Source: Gonapodya sp. JEL0774
Lineage: Eukaryota > Monoblepharomycota > Monoblepharidomycetes > Monoblepharidales > Gonapodyaceae
Length of the DNA stretch: 64,000 nt
Direction: 5' to 3'
Assembly: GCA_027604505.1 (NCBI GenBank)
Contig: JADIIX010000084.1
Span: 33,797-97,796, forward strand
The notes under the pieces are model-generated. The model did not search any database. It saw only the letters and a list, made by a program, of their open reading frames with translations, and had not been told where the DNA came from. Position numbers and translations under genes: made by a program. Each line of letters starts with the position of its first letter. Within the stretch, counting starts at the first letter, position 1. Below, in pieces: positions 12,366 through 25,363 of this stretch.

Positions 12366-14123
12366 TTAGCTCGGCTCAGTTGCTGGTGATCCAATCTGGT
12401 ATCTCCTCGTAGTTCTTCCCATTGCAGGACTTGGGGGAGAACTTTCTGGGACCACCACGTAACCTGCCACTGGCGCTGGTGGAGGGCTATTTGTCGCAAG
12501 GTTAAGTGTTGATGCGGATCGACGATTTGCGCCAATAGTTGGCATGGGGGTTGCTTCCTCCTCCTGTGTTCTCTGCTGCTCCTGCTTTCCTGCCACTCCA
12601 CCAACCTCCTGTGCAGTTTCAGTCTCCTCGTCACTGTCATCCATTATTGATTGCAGTACCTGCACATGACCTCCCGCATTTCGATTCAGGTAGGGATTTA
12701 CAGGCACTGGCTTCTTTACCGGTAATTTAGGACTCATTGGCACAAGAGGTTTCTGTGGACTCGTGGGGCTCTGGGCTGCCGCGGGGCTCCCAATTGTCAC
12801 CGGGATTTGCGGCGATGCAACGGGATCGGGGAAAATTGGCACAGATGACTCCTGGATCAGTGGTTCTGGCCCCGAGTCCTCAACTTCTTCCGGACCATTC
12901 CCAGAAGTTGGCACGAGCGAAGATCCTTGCGACGCTCCCCACGAATTTACATCGGCTGCTTTGGAGTTTGCAGGAGGCTTGGCATGCCCGTAATTTATGC
13001 GCTGGGGTGGTTGAGGTGGGTTGGTGTCTACACCACTGTCGGAGCCGGCAAACGATTGGGGCCGTGTGTGTGCAGTACCACCAACGGGAGAGGACATTTG
13101 AAAATCACGTCCTGGTCTAGCATGGCACGTCGGAAGGGTTATGGTTGCGGCACTACTGGTGTCCATGGAACAGTGCACCAGAAAACTTACCTTGGAGTGC
13201 CGAGAGGACCCCTCATATCTCCTTGCTCTGGAGAACCACGGGATCCGTTGCGATGGTGCCTAGTGAGTGTATCAGATGGAGGAGTAATTGCATGAACACC
13301 TCCGAGAACTAATGGGACCCTCACCACGGCTGGTACCCATGCATCGCTCCAGATTGTTCTATATCCCCACCTGGTTGCCGTTTGTAGTTGTTGAAAGCAG
13401 TGGGTGGTGCTGTTGGGCTTTCAGCTGGCAATTGTTCCATAACGAGTGTGTTGTGCGAATTGTGTGGACTGCCCGGCACTGACGATGAAAAAGAATTGAC
13501 ATTATCGTGTCAAGGAGCGCCAAGTTGCCAAGAAGTGTGTGAGGTTCGGAAAATGACATTGCATAGGGAGAAAAGATGATCTCACGGCAATGTAAGTTGA
13601 ACTCACTTCGCGATGTTGACCTCGGCAGCAGCGGAGCATACTGCATCGATTGTATAAGCATACTCTCCCTATGTTTGTCCGTTTTAACGACTGCAGCTGT
13701 GATTTCTTTTGAAGCCATTGCGAGTGTCGACGCAAAGGGATTTCCTGAAAGTGATTGATTGAACGGGGAGAGTCGGAGCTTAAGACTGTGTATTTCACGA
13801 ATGTTGTTCCTGTGTCGCCATAGCTGGAATCCGTTTAAAGCAATCAGTATCACAATCACACCGATGAGACCAAAGGAAACCGAAGTCAGGAGTGGACAAG
13901 ACTGCTCAGCAGAGACGGTTTGCCGGAGAACAAGACGCAGCGATTGCGGGCTGGGCATCACTCCCAATTGGCGTGAAAAGCAGGAAATGACACAGAATCT
14001 GTCGATACTGTGTCGGTGGGTGGCGTTCTGTTCAGGCACTACCGGTAGGGACCAAGCATCCACGAGAGGAATGTATCCTCGCAAAACAGGCACAATCAAG
14101 AATGTACTGCACGAGAGAGTCAT
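12366..14123 (-). CDS. Putative type I single-pass membrane protein with disordered cytoplasmic tail
   Basis: Unrecognised family. From the ATG at 14123 the protein opens with a hydrophobic leader (TFLIVPVLRGYIPLVDAWS) that looks like a signal peptide. A short luminal segment with one N-glycosylation site (NAT) and four Cys follows. A strong transmembrane helix (VSFGLIGVIVILIALNGF) is followed by basic residues (WRHRNN). The rest is a Ser/Pro-rich tail with PxxP-type stretches (SPQKPLVPMSPKLPVKKPV) and an acidic patch (DDSDEETE), ending at 12366. Coding blocks are about 13590-14123 and 12366-13175, with smaller exons and introns between that I could not fix. An ATG at 14177 is also in frame, but the 14123 start places the leader correctly. 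It could be a cell-surface sensor; the function is unknown. Confidence 0.55.
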
Positions 14124-14351
14124 TAATAGTAGATAGCTTTCCTGAGTGTTGCATTTACGCCTATCCGTTATAATCATTCCCGTCCCTCAATTTTCTTTCC
14201 ATCAGGGGCAACTGCTATCTATTGCATAATTAGGCTAATAGTTAGGAGTATGATTCAACCCGACAGGAGCTGATGATTTTGAGAGTGCACCGGAATTGGA
14301 GCTCCCTCACACAGCAGGAAAGAGAAACCGGGAACCTGCTCTTCAATTGCG

Positions 14352-15309
14352 ATGACACGCCCAGCGAAACGGCGGAAGGTCCGTCTCCACCTGTTTTTCT
14401 AAGCTCAATCAATACGGACATTTTCTAAAGCACTGTGAACTGTGGAGATTAGGTCAAGAACCCCAATCAAAAGGTCACCAGAAGAAGGGCAGACTCCAGA
14501 AGGAAGGGAGCCTCAATGGCGCTTGTGCATCCTCTCATAACTAAACACTGGGAACCGAAGAAGACGTTGGAGGAGAATTACGAGAAACTCGGGTTCGTCG
14601 CTTCGGTGAACGGTTTGAGGGGAGGTAAGACCAAGAACACTATCAAGGAGAGAGACATCGAGGTTGGAGACTCGACTGATGAAGATAGTGAAACTGGGAT
14701 GGACATTGCGATGCACGGAATGCTCCCGGATGACGAGATGTACAATCAATTAAAAGTTGGTGTTGCCGGTAATCCTGCGTCGTTTGCGCAGATTGCTGCC
14801 TTGCCCGAAGACATTAGTCTAGAGAAGCTGCTGGAATCGGGCCCTACAGTTGCCAGTGCATTCCAAATGGGTACGGTTGTGGGGAAGCTTCACCCTGAGC
14901 ACGAGGACAGTGAGCAAGACCGTTCAACAGCCACAAAAGAGCCGAAAGTAATTGATGGTGAGTGTTTGTCGCTGTGTAGTACTTCCTTGCCAGGGAACTG
15001 TCTCAGAGTTGAATGCCGACTGTTTGGTGGTGGTGCAGAGCTGGAACGCATTGCAAATGACTTAGCCAAAATCAGGCCTGCAAGGCAACTTTCTGAACAA
15101 GAACAGAAATCTTTACAGCTTCTTATGAGCAAGCATGGAGACAACTACGAAGTGAGTGCTCACAGTGAGTCTCCTTCGACATGGCATGCCTAAATACCCG
15201 TTATATTTCTCTCCCACAGGCCATGGCACGGGATAAGAAGCTCAACCCTTTTCTTTACACTGCAGGTCAAATGAGGAAAAAGTGCGAAAAGTTGCTTGGT
15301 CGACGATGA
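14352..15309 (+). CDS. NOP16: Nucleolar protein 16 (ribosome biogenesis), 244 aa
   Basis: NOP16 is a 60S pre-ribosome assembly factor of the nucleolus. The model has four exons, 14352-14378, 14453-14957, 15039-15151 and 15220-15309, in frame throughout (244 aa; the yeast protein is about 230). The N-terminus is highly basic (MTRPAKRRKVKNPNQKVTRR), as in the family. It is followed by the hallmark HWEPKKTLEENYEKLG, FVASVNGLRGG and, near the end, NPFLYTAGQMRKKCEKLL. The start at 14352 was chosen over an internal ATG at 14516 because the first mini-exon restores the family's basic N-terminus. The gene runs tandem with RSPH4/6, 235 bp upstream of it. Confidence 0.88.
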
Positions 15310-15544
15310 CTTCAAAGCGTCTGCCGCTCTCAAAAGCGACGTTGCGCGGAAGCGGGACGGACTAACTAGCTCACGATTTATTTGAGTACCATAGAAGTTG
15401 TATTACCATCATTGAACAAAATGAATGAAACTGTTTGGACCCATTCTCCGAGCAGATGTGTCTGTAACAGCAAGTGCGTGCGAGTGATGTGCAACAAAAA
15501 GTTGTATGGGGAGACCATACCAATCGCACTACATTCCGTCACCG

Positions 15545-18354
15545 ATGGACCCAGATTTTAAAGCTGACGCGCAGCCAGTGCCTCCATCATGTTAGTTTCT
15601 TCCCGAGCTATACCTGAATCGCGTTCGGTGTGCGCCAGAACTGAACAAGCGCTCATCACGTTCTCGAACACCACCCTTCTGGTCTTTGAATCTTGCTGGA
15701 ATCTCTACGTCTCCAAATGCGGCTGAATCACAAACCAACATGATACGTACTAGCATCAAACCCGTCCTCTAAAACCGGATCCAAGACCGGCTCGGCCTCA
15801 GCGCTCCCACCGCTTCCTGCGCCGTCCGATACTTCTGTCGATCCCAGCCCCACACCATCTCCGCAACCGCAGGCACAACCTCCTGCACAGCCTGCACCGC
15901 TGTCTAAGCCGTCATCCCGTCGTGCATCGCAGTCACAGCTTGCCAAACCTCCATCTCCGGAATCCCACCCCCAAACCACGCATTCCCAGGAGCGGCCCGG
16001 GAGCACCGGCAGCGCGCTTCTACCAGAAGACTCTGAGCTTGCACTTGCGAGGGCGTTTCTGCAACAGTCGTCTGATGTCACAGGTGTCAATTTGTATGAC
16101 CATTTGTCGAACGTTATCCTCCGGGTGTTAGAGCAGAGGCCAAAGAATGCGGCAGGTCCGAAACGAAGTGGGTCGGTGCTACATTCAATGAGACTTAATT
16201 ACTTGGTGCCTTGGCAGACATATTTGAACAGTTGTCTGGTGAAGTGAAGAGGTCTAGGTTTCCTGCAGAGGATTCGAGCGCACCGGGTGCGTTTAGGGTG
16301 AGTTTTCATGAGAAGCTCGAGCATGCCCTGTTTCCAACTCAAAGAATTGCATTTTTTTATAAAGACAGCAAAAGACCTCCTGCAACTGGTGGAGCTCGCA
16401 AAAGCCCAAATAAAGACAATTCAGGTATTGGTGGTTCCACCGAGTTAATTCGCGTCAGCTACAGTTAATGAATCATTTTCTAAAAGAACATAGGTTCAAA
16501 TCGAACCACTGATGGACAACCAAAGGAAGAAGAAGGCGTTGGGGAGATTCCGGATATGGTGGATCTGGTCAATATGTTCGAATGGGCAGGGGTGAGGGCT
16601 CCGCGAAACTGCAATCAAGGGTTTCTTCTCCATAACTTGTTTAATGACTACTGCCTGCCCAAACTCCCCTTCTTGAGGTTGCTCCCCTTACGCCAACCGA
16701 CACGTACATCCTCACCCTGTCCCTGCGCCACTTGACCTCTACCAAATCTCTCAAATCCGTTCGGCTGTTTGGGAGGATACACACTCTATCTTCTCATTCC
16801 TACATTATCGCCGAGTGTGAGCCCTCCAACCCGCCTGGAGAGGTGGACCCAAATGCGCCCGTCGCTGACGACCCAAACGATCCCGTGGCGGGATTCGCTG
16901 TGGACGCGGAGCTGGCCAAAGAAAGAGCCGAGAGAGAAGCACTCGTGGACAAATTGTTCGAGGAGCCAGTGGAGGGTCTACCGGAGGATCAGATGAAGTT
17001 GCTCCCCAAACCCAAGAAGAAAGGTGTTGGAGAGGTGCCCCCAGAGAGAGGGGTGGGGGTAAACAAATACGTGTATTATGTGTGTCGCTTTGGTAAGTGA
17101 TGGCTGAAGTAGGGTTGATGTTCCTTCCCTCGTGGATGCATCTTACTGAGTCAATATTCCACAGCTGGTGACTCTTGGATCCGACTCCCCGATGCGCACC
17201 CTGAGAAGCTTCAAACAGCACGAAAAATCACAAAATACTTCTCGGGCGATTTGAATAAGAAGGTGCGCTGCTGTTTTGGTGGTTCACAACCTGTTTGTCC
17301 GACTCAGCCTTCCCGTGTAGATTGTTACCTACCCGCCCATCGAGTGTTCTGAGGCCCAATATCTCCGGTGCCAAATTGCGCGCATTGCTGCAGGTACTGT
17401 TTTATCGCCGCAGGGATACTACATGTTCGATCCTGAGGAGGAGGCGGGGCTAGAGGACGGGGCACGTGAGTCCGTCATTCTGCGCATAAAGACAGTACGT
17501 TCGAATGTTTTGATAGCGTTATCTGAACAATGGACACTTGGAAGATCCTACCACGATTATCGTCAATCCCGAGTACCGCACACCGCCCCCTGGTGAACTT
17601 CAAGTGGCGTCCTCGTGGGTGCATCACGTACCATACATTCTTCCACAGGGCAGAGTCAACTGGGAGGCACCACCAAAAACTCCCAGTAAAGAGACAACCG
17701 AGGGTAAAGACGGAGAGGAAGAAGGGGAGGAGGACGAGGGAGGCAGCGAAGGTGGAGATGATGGTAGTGGAGGTGCGCAAGGGAAGGAAAGTGGACCTGC
17801 AGTGCTGACAGCAGTGGCAGAAGATGGAGGTGAGATGCGCATGGTTCAGCAATGCTGTCGGGAAGATTCAAGATCCGATCCTGTCTTTTGCGGCGGACAC
17901 CGCATTTGCTCTACCAGAGATCGCTGCTGGTGTTCCCGCATTCAGCATTCGAATGTGCTCTACCTTCCACACAGTCAAGTACTCTCCCATCCATCTTGCG
18001 TCCAATCGCTGGCCCGGTGCGCACACGATTGCCTACCAAGACCGCTTCGCAAATGTTTATGTTGGTGACGGCGTGAAGGCGATCACGAACACTCACGGAT
18101 ACCACATCCCCGAGGGCTTGCCAGAGTGTGCCAAAGAGTGGGTTGATAAAGACAAGAAAGAAGAAGAGGAAGAAGAGAAAGACAAGGAGGACCTTAGTGT
18201 TGAGGGTGAGGGGAAGGCCAAGGTGAATCTAGGAGTGCTGGTGGAACAAGTTGAGCCGACATTAGAGCAAGAAAAGGCGGCGGAAGAGGATAAAGCGGCA
18301 AAAGACGCTGAGAAGGAGGAGGCGGAAGCCGAGGGAAAAGAAGAGGAAGAGTAG
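15545..18354 (+). CDS. RSPH4: Radial spoke head protein 4/6 homologue
   Basis: Component of the radial spoke head in the axoneme of motile flagella. A first exon (15545-15590) splices to 15754 onward. A Pro/Ser-rich leader is followed by the family's opening helix pair (ALARAFLQQSSDVTG, NLYDHLSNVILRVLEQRP, DIFEQLSGEVKRSRF). The spoke-head core then follows: VDLVNMFEWAG, YIIAECE, KYVYYVCRF, WIRLPDAHPEKLQTAR, KYFSGDLNKKI, YLRCQIARIAAGT, the ASSWVHHVPYILPQGR strand, NRWPGAHTIAYQDRFANVYVG and GYHIPEGLP. An acidic insert lies between WEAPPKTP and the next core block, and the C-terminal ~100 residues are Glu/Lys-rich, as in animal and algal homologues. The stop is at 18354. Presence of this gene implies a motile flagellum. 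Confidence 0.92.
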
Positions 18355-19006
18355 TCCTAAGGAGCACCCTCTCGTGGGCCTAGATTGTAATCCTTTGTAT
18401 TTTATGATTGTATTCTCAAATTTGAGTTAGTGTCTTCTTTCTTGTGCGGTCAGTAAGCACGTCTTAGTTGTGTTGTCTGTCTCAGCTGTGTTTGTTGCAC
18501 AACTTTTCAATATTTTTAGTGTGCCTTTGTTGTTCTGGAATACTTGACTTCCCAGCCGGTTTGACGGTAAGGTTTCACACGGTTCGGTCATCGGAGGGAG
18601 GGGCGTGCGTGCTGTGTGACTATCGCGAGTTAAAGCGCTCCGTAGAGTGCGCACCACGGAGAAGAGGTCTGCACGTTGTGAGGCTCCAGGGGAGAATGTG
18701 GTGGATCTGACTGCTCTCGGGCTCCCCCCACCATCAGATCTGGCCAACGGCAGGACTTTTCACCTCCCCTCTTTCACCCTCCCCTTTCCTCAGTTCTCTC
18801 GGCGGCTATTTTTATTTCCATTTCAATCTCGGGTCGGTGGGCACTGCAGAGATTTTCACGGAGATTTAACCGTTCCAAGGACTGATCCTGATGTTGGTTT
18901 TAGTTCGTATATATGGGCGATCGGGTTCGTTCTTGGGTGCACCATCAGCCCCTGCTCACCGCACTCAATCACGACAGTGGGCACATTCTTTGGAAGATAT
19001 TTCCAG
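18355..19006. other. Intergenic / 5' region, 652 bp
   Basis: RSPH4/6 3' flank and upstream region of the cysteine-rich membrane protein. The reading frame of the latter stays open up to 18647, but the added residues are not conserved-looking and would bury its signal peptide. I treat them as 5' UTR or promoter. Confidence 0.45.
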
Positions 19007-22000
19007 ATGGGCAAGGAATCAAGACGCCACCTTGTTCTGGCTTTTCTCGTGCTCGCCGCTGCTTGGATTCCGTGTGCCCAACGGGTCTCTGGCTCTCCTC
19101 CCCTAATCAATCGCGTCAATGACACCATGGTAGTTCCCTTGGAACCCGACGCCTTTTCTCTGCTCAATCGCATCCCCTCTCGCTACCGGATTTTGAGTCG
19201 TCAAATGGTGTACGCTGGTGAAAAATGTGGGACAAGCCCGTGTGCGGGGAACTTGTCCTGCACCACAGAGAGAATATGCGGTTGCAATCTGGGTTTCACC
19301 CCCTGTTTAGGTAGCAATGTAACTTGCTGCTCCGTCTATGGGCGATCATGTCAGCTTGAGAGCCCCAAATGCGGGCTAGCATTCTCATGTGAGTACACAC
19401 TTCCAGGTTCCGAATTCGCCAGAAACAAATTTGGATAACAAGGACGACAGGTTCAAATTTAACACAGACCTGCCAATGTCCTAACTCGACGGTCCCCTGC
19501 AGCGGGAACACTGGCTGCTGTGTTGCATTATCCAATTACACAGGGAACACAGAAACCGTTGCCACCACTGCTCTCGCCGTGTCAGTGCCCACTCCCACTA
19601 TTGACAATGGGGGAGTTGTCTCACAACCTGCTTCCACGAATGGATCATCGATTCCTTTCAATATCTACCTTACTGCCTGCAACTCTTCTGCACCGTGTCC
19701 GCTTCCCTTCGTCTGTGCCTCTAACCGTTGTCACTGCGAAGCAAACCTCACGGTTTGTGTGTCCCCTGGCCTAGAAGGGTGCTGCAACATCAATCAATCG
19801 AATGCCACTCAGTCTGCGGGGTATTTAGATAGTCCGGTCACGAGCATAGTAGTGCCACTAGTCGCAGGAGTTCTAGGTGGTCTGACTGGAGCAGTTGTCA
19901 TGGGGTGCATGCTCTGGCACTTCTACCGACGCTACATCAGCAAGATGAAGTCAGGCGGCACTGAAGTCCAGAGTTCTGAGGATACAAAGCCCACTTCGAA
20001 GTCTGGCGTGTCAGACACGCCCGTCCTCGTCCACTCCAACACATCGAGCTCTGCTACTACCCCGAGTGTGCCACCTCCTGCCGTACTGACATCGAAGGTT
20101 GTCGAACTTGCAACACCTGGAGCTGCGCCATCCGCCGAGATGATTCAAAGGACTCCTCCAGAGCTGACCCAACCACCAGTGGAAAATAAGCGGGTAGGTA
20201 CACCATTGCTCTGCTTTCAATATTTGAAACCGCAAACTCTCATCTCTCTCTCTCTCTCTCTTGACGTCAAATTTGAATGACAGCTTCCTCACTGGTGAGA
20301 AAAACCTCTTCTGTCAATCGCCAGCATTTTCTCACACGAGGTCAGGCTTTTTGTCCGAGTGGCAGGCCCCCTTCGTAAGATCGACCAACCCAGCATTCCT
20401 TATTCAGGTGCACCATTGCTGGTCGAAAATGACGTAAGTGTGACTGATTTCAGTCCGTCATGCGTCCCTCATTAACCCGTGGTTTTTGGATATCACAGTT
20501 TGAGCCCACAGCACCAGATGAAATAGAACTTACGGCTGGCCATTTTGTTCAACCATCAGACGTTTTTAGGGATGGGTGAGCGCGTTTTCGTCTGCAAGGG
20601 AAGTTCAACCTCGCAATTGATGCAATCCGTGCCTCCTCCCTTTTTGTATATTGCAAATGTCAAGGTGGATGCTCGCACTGAACATTGATACGGGCGCGCG
20701 TGGAGTGATTCCAATGTGGGCGTTCTGTTTTGTCGCAGTGTGCTGCTCATTCCATTTGCCCACATAATCCACGCTCTTTCGATGCACCCTCACTCTTTCA
20801 CTTGTCCGCTTTTCCTCTCCACGCACACATTATCCGTTTGTATCTCAGAGACTGCCTCCGCACTTCGGGACTCATTCCCACTGCCGCGGGACTTCCCACG
20901 GGAGGAGTTGCCCTCCACTCCTCAGCGCTCCGTTCTGAATCCCAACTTTCTTCCTCGATCGCTCACCGCGCAGCTGCTGAGCAGGCACGGCGACTGCCTG
21001 CGAGATCGGAAGCAGAGGGTGAAATGAGCGTCGAGGGTTCTCGGGGAGGAGACACGACTCTCGCAAATGCTTCCAACGATGCTGTTGGGTGGAGTTTACA
21101 GGGGAGTCCGCGGACGGTACGTTCCACTCTGACATGATATTAAGAATGTGTTGCTGAGAGCTTGGCACTGTCCACGACTGCTTCGCAAGCAGCCAGTGAC
21201 ACCACGACTCGTTGCCGACGTGCGGGGCCCTGGCGCGCCGATCTCTCACCCTCACCTACCTCCAAAAGCTCAACTGAGACCCCTAGAACCCTCGCCACCA
21301 GGCTTACTGCGTACTGGTCCGAGCGCACCTGCACTTGTCGCAGGTGCTCCTCCACTCGCATCCAGTAACGCTGGGATCCCTGCACTGGCAAACGATACCC
21401 AAGCTTCTTCTCCCTCCCCAACACCGGCTGGCTTGCTTAATCCGACCGTTTCAGCTGCCATCATTCTTCCCCCGCCACTGAGTGGTTCCGACTACCCCCC
21501 AAGTCTGAACACATCTTCAGCTTCCTCTACTGCGTCATCGACGCCCCTCCGTCCCCCTCCAATCCTGCTCCCTGCTCATGTTCCCCCAGTAGCCATGTCG
21601 GGTGAACTGGAGCTCGACAGTCGTGTTGCACTGCCTCAGCATCTATCTGTAACAACCTCGACAGCCCCGCCGAGTTCCGCACCACCGACTTCCTCGTTCT
21701 ACATTCTATCAGATCCTCAGCAACGTCTTTCAAGGCAGCCCGTAGTTTCCAGTAGTCTTTTCGAGCTTCCTTCACCAGTGCAAACAGAGGGCAGCACTGG
21801 GTTATCACTCAACAGTGATAAGGTCGTCTTTCCCACTACACAATCGTTCGCAGAACCACCCAAAGCGCCTCGTCTCCTCAGCGCTTTGCCACCAACTGTT
21901 TCAGACGAGCTCGCCTTGTCGTCCAAGCTACTTGCCAGCTCCACCGCATCACAAACCACGCCACACGCGCCAAACATTGATCCAACGCTTCCTCCCACAG

Positions 22001-22137
22001 TTTCACAGGAATTTGATTTGGCGTCACAACAGGCGACCAGCTCCATCATCACATCACCAACCTCGTATTCCATACCGGATGCCCCACGCCTCATGCCGAT
22101 ACCAGTAGTCTCTCTTCAACTGGATGATGGACGTTAA
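19007..22137 (+). CDS. Cysteine-rich single-pass membrane protein with long Ser/Pro/Thr-rich tail
   Basis: Unrecognised. The ATG at 19007 begins a signal peptide (HLVLAFLVLAAAWIPCAQRVSG). The ectodomain contains repeated short Cys clusters (CGTSPCAGNLSCTTERICGC; CQCPNSTVPCSG; CPLPFVCASNRCHC; LEGCCNIN) and many N-glycosylation sites, resembling EGF-like or WAP-like knotted modules without matching one. A transmembrane helix (IVVPLVAGVLGGLTGAVVMG) is followed by a basic stop-transfer (WHFYRRYISKMK). The tail is over 400 residues of low complexity in several exons (about 20282-21120, then 21148-22137). The last exon has a repeated element: SGELELDS, VSDELALSS, VSQEFDLAS. An intron near 20195-20281 includes a (TC)n tract. 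It could be an adhesion or signalling receptor. Confidence 0.55.
20243..20260 (+). repeat. (TC)9 microsatellite
   Basis: Pure TC dinucleotide run inside an intron of the cysteine-rich membrane protein gene, close to a pyrimidine-rich splice acceptor. Confidence 0.9.
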
Positions 22138-22474
22138 GGAATGCAGATCAACGATCACCTATTTCGAAGCATATAGCAATGAGGACTATGTGATTTCTTT
22201 ATACTATTTATTGGTTGTATTATGAAATCATGAAATCTCGTTTTTGAATCTCCGAATTACTTCGACTCGAACACATTCCTGTCCCATATAATAAGGAGAT
22301 GCGCTCCCACAATACTCATTCTGTTGCGCATCCTTTGATGAATTACTATGATAAGTGTTGCAGAACCGGCCCAAGCCTCGATGCACCAATTTATTTGTAT
22401 ATCCGACTCTTTGAAGGTCGGCACACAGATCTTCCGACCAGTCAAAGACTGCCATCACGAACGGAGAAGCGACG
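22138..22474. other. Intergenic, 337 bp
   Basis: 3' flank of the membrane-protein gene and promoter of dihydroxyacetone kinase. AT-rich, with no coding signal recognised. Confidence 0.45.
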
Positions 22475-25363
22475 ATGGCTGACAGCAATGGGAAAAAATT
22501 TGTGAATCACGCCTCGACGGTAAGTAATCCTCACTTGTGACCGTCAAAGAGCAGGCGAAGTGCCTTCATTGTATTCGGCATTCAACCGACATTGTTGCGC
22601 ACCACCGCTGTCTCCCCAAGGTCGTCCTTGATTCACTGAAGGGTATGTGCATGCTAAACCCGGGATTGGCTCTTCTTGAAGACCACAAAGGTGGGGACGA
22701 AGGATGTCAAAATTTAATGTCGACATCACTTCTATTGACAATTGCTTGTCATGTACTTCCACTTTCGTTTTGCATGGTGAACCGGTTACACGCACTGCTG
22801 ACATGTTATACGCTTCTGCGATGAATCGCCCCTACAAGTTATCTACCGTGCGTCGCTATCCAACCTGAGCGTCAGGAACTCTCAGGTCCAACTTATTTCT
22901 GGCGGAGGAAGTGGTCATGAACCCGCTCACGCTGGCTACGTCGGTGACGGGATGCTCTCTGCTGCCGTGTGTGGTGACGTGTTTGCGAGCCCGAGCTCTG
23001 TTGCTGTCCTGGCGGCCATCAATAAATGCGCTGGAGACAAAGGTGTGCTGCTTCTCGTGAAGAACTACACAGGTGAGTTGGTGAGGTTTGAATGCTTTTG
23101 AGAGCATGAAGCGACTCGCTGAGGAGCACATCTGAAACCAACATTGCCGCTGCAACGGCGCATCAAGGAAACGTTGAGACAGGGGTTTGGTTGCCTCTGT
23201 TTGCCATACTCTCCTGCAGAATCATCACAATTGACCTTAAATCTTCTTCGTAAATCAGGTGATCGCCTCCAATTCTCGATGGCGCTCTCCCAAGCTCGAG
23301 CTCAAGGCATCCAAGTCGACATGGTTGTAATCGGCGACGACGCCGCCATTTCTGCCAAAGGAAAGGAATTCGCAGGGAGAAGAGGGCTAGCGGGAACAGT
23401 CCTAGTGCACAAGATTGTGGGGTCTTGGGCAAGGAAGGGGTGAGTGCAACTGACTCGTCAAAACCACCTGTAAGAGTGAATTGGAGCGAGCTCAGATGGC
23501 GTTGGAGCTTCTCGCCTCTGTGCTTTGAAAATCCATTCTTCCGATTCGCTCGGTGTTCGGATGAGAGCTCATCCCCTCTCACTTACCCGGCATACCTACA
23601 GCCTACCCCTTTCAATTCTCGCCCGTTTAGCCTCCCACCTCGCCAATCACCTCCTTACCCTCTCCGCTTCCCTTTCTTCAATCTCACTTCCCGGGTCTCC
23701 ACCTACCTTTTCTATTCCACCCACATCATATGAGCTCGGACTTGGTATCCATGGGGAGCCTGGTGCGCTCACCTTGCCTATGGAGGGGTGTAAGGAGATC
23801 GTGAAACGGATCGTGGAAGGACTTGTCGGCGTGGAGAGTACGGGAATGGAGTACTGTGAAGTGAAGGAGGGTGATGACTGCGTGGTGGTGGTAAATAATT
23901 TGGGTGGAGTAAGTGGGTTGGAGATGGGAGTGGTGGTGAAAGAAGTGGTTGAGGCGTTGAGTGAGTTTCTCGTGGAGCGCGCGAAATAATGCCTCGCGCC
24001 TGTCTATGATCATCACAACTCCACCTTGTTAGCCGCTTTCAAGATTTCCCCAACTCGTCTCCTCTCCGCTCCTTTGATGACTTCGCTTGACATGCGCGGC
24101 ATCTCCGTCACTCTTCTGCGCCTACCCCGCGCTGACGAAAAGCCTCCCCTTGAAGTTATGGAAACAGGATTTGAATATTCTAAAGAATCTGTTCTCTCCA
24201 GCTTGGAGGAGTCGGTTGGGGCGACGGGGTGGCCGGGCGGGGTCAGCAGCACATTGCGAGAAGTCCCAGCGAGCGGCCAGGCAATGGAAAGGGCGGAGGT
24301 GAAAGAATGGAGTAGCGGGGGAAGTGACGATAAAGGGAAAAAGTTGGCCGATGCCGCATTGGATGATAAGTCAAAGTATCAGAGTGGTGAGTGTGTGACT
24401 GTTCCAATTTTAATTGTCTTACTTTCTGCCACGACCGCAAAATAACCCCCGTCTCAATCACGAACGGATATTCTTCCAAGCGGACAAATTGCGTACTTTA
24501 TTGCTCACTGCCTGTCACGCCCTCATCAAGTTCTCTACAGAGTTAAACACCCTCGACGCCCAATCCGGCGACGGGGACACTGGAACCACACTTTCGGCAG
24601 GAGCGCAGGCTCTCATAGCTGCAGATGAAGTGGGCGGACTGGACTATGGGGATCCCGCCGTATGTTTTGGAGAGATTCAGAGAGTGCTTGCAAGTTCGAT
24701 GGGAGGAACAATGGGGGCCTTGATTGGAGTGTGGGTTGGAGCCGTGGGAGAGTTTCTAAGACAAGGAAAAGACAGGGTTCGCGAAGAGAATGAAGGTGTG
24801 TGGGATAATTTGACGGGGAAGGCATGGGGGGAGGCAGTTCAGGTAAGTAATTGCAAGCAATCTATTGTGATTGCGCCTTATTCGTTTCTCCTATCGGATT
24901 TATGTTCCAGATCGCCACAAAAAATCTTACTGCCGTTTCTGGCGCAAAATATGGAGGTAGAACTCTCCTTGATGCCCTTTCCCCTTTTGCGTCCACCCTT
25001 GTGTTCTCGGGAGACGTGGATGTGGCAGCTAGATCGGCAAAGATGGGTGCAAAAATGACAGCAGACATTGAGCAGGCGACACACGGGAGGTCCAGTTATG
25101 TGGGCAAGAGTTTGAAAGGGCACATGGACCCTGGAGCGGTGAGTAACAGACGTTTATAAATTAAAATAGTTCTGTTCTGCCTCATGCTTTCTCACTAGGT
25201 TGCGGTATGGCGGATCACCGAAGCTATAGCGGAGCAAACAGAGAAATGGTATAATGAAGAAAAACTGAGGAAGCAACAGCAGATGATGGGAGCTGGGAGT
25301 ATGAGTGGGATGCAGCAATTCATGGGACAAGGGGCAAAGGAGAAGAAGATCGTTTTCGGATAG
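22475..25363 (+). CDS. DAK1: Dihydroxyacetone (glycerone) kinase
   Basis: ATP-dependent kinase that makes dihydroxyacetone phosphate from dihydroxyacetone, a detoxification and glycerol-utilisation step in the cytosol. The DhaK domain comes first: [15 protein letters not shown] with [15 protein letters not shown], then [11 protein letters not shown], and GLGIHGEPG with the His that forms the hemiaminal to substrate. The nucleotide-binding DhaL domain follows: [15 protein letters not shown] with the Mg-binding Asp residues, [12 protein letters not shown] and AKYGGRT. The C-terminus is KEKKIVFG with its stop at 25363. The start at 22475 ([12 protein letters not shown]) matches the usual fungal N-terminus. 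About eight introns interrupt it, and the region 23430-23740 between DhaK halves needs transcript data. All key residues are present. Confidence 0.9.

Noticed and set aside
12539-13295. Several plus-strand open frames over the membrane-protein tail
   Set aside because: They are antisense shadows of a Ser/Pro-rich coding exon with no start context or domain.
18647-19006. N-terminal extension of the cysteine-rich membrane protein to an ATG at 18647
   Set aside because: It would bury a strong signal peptide that starts at 19007, and its composition looks untranslated.
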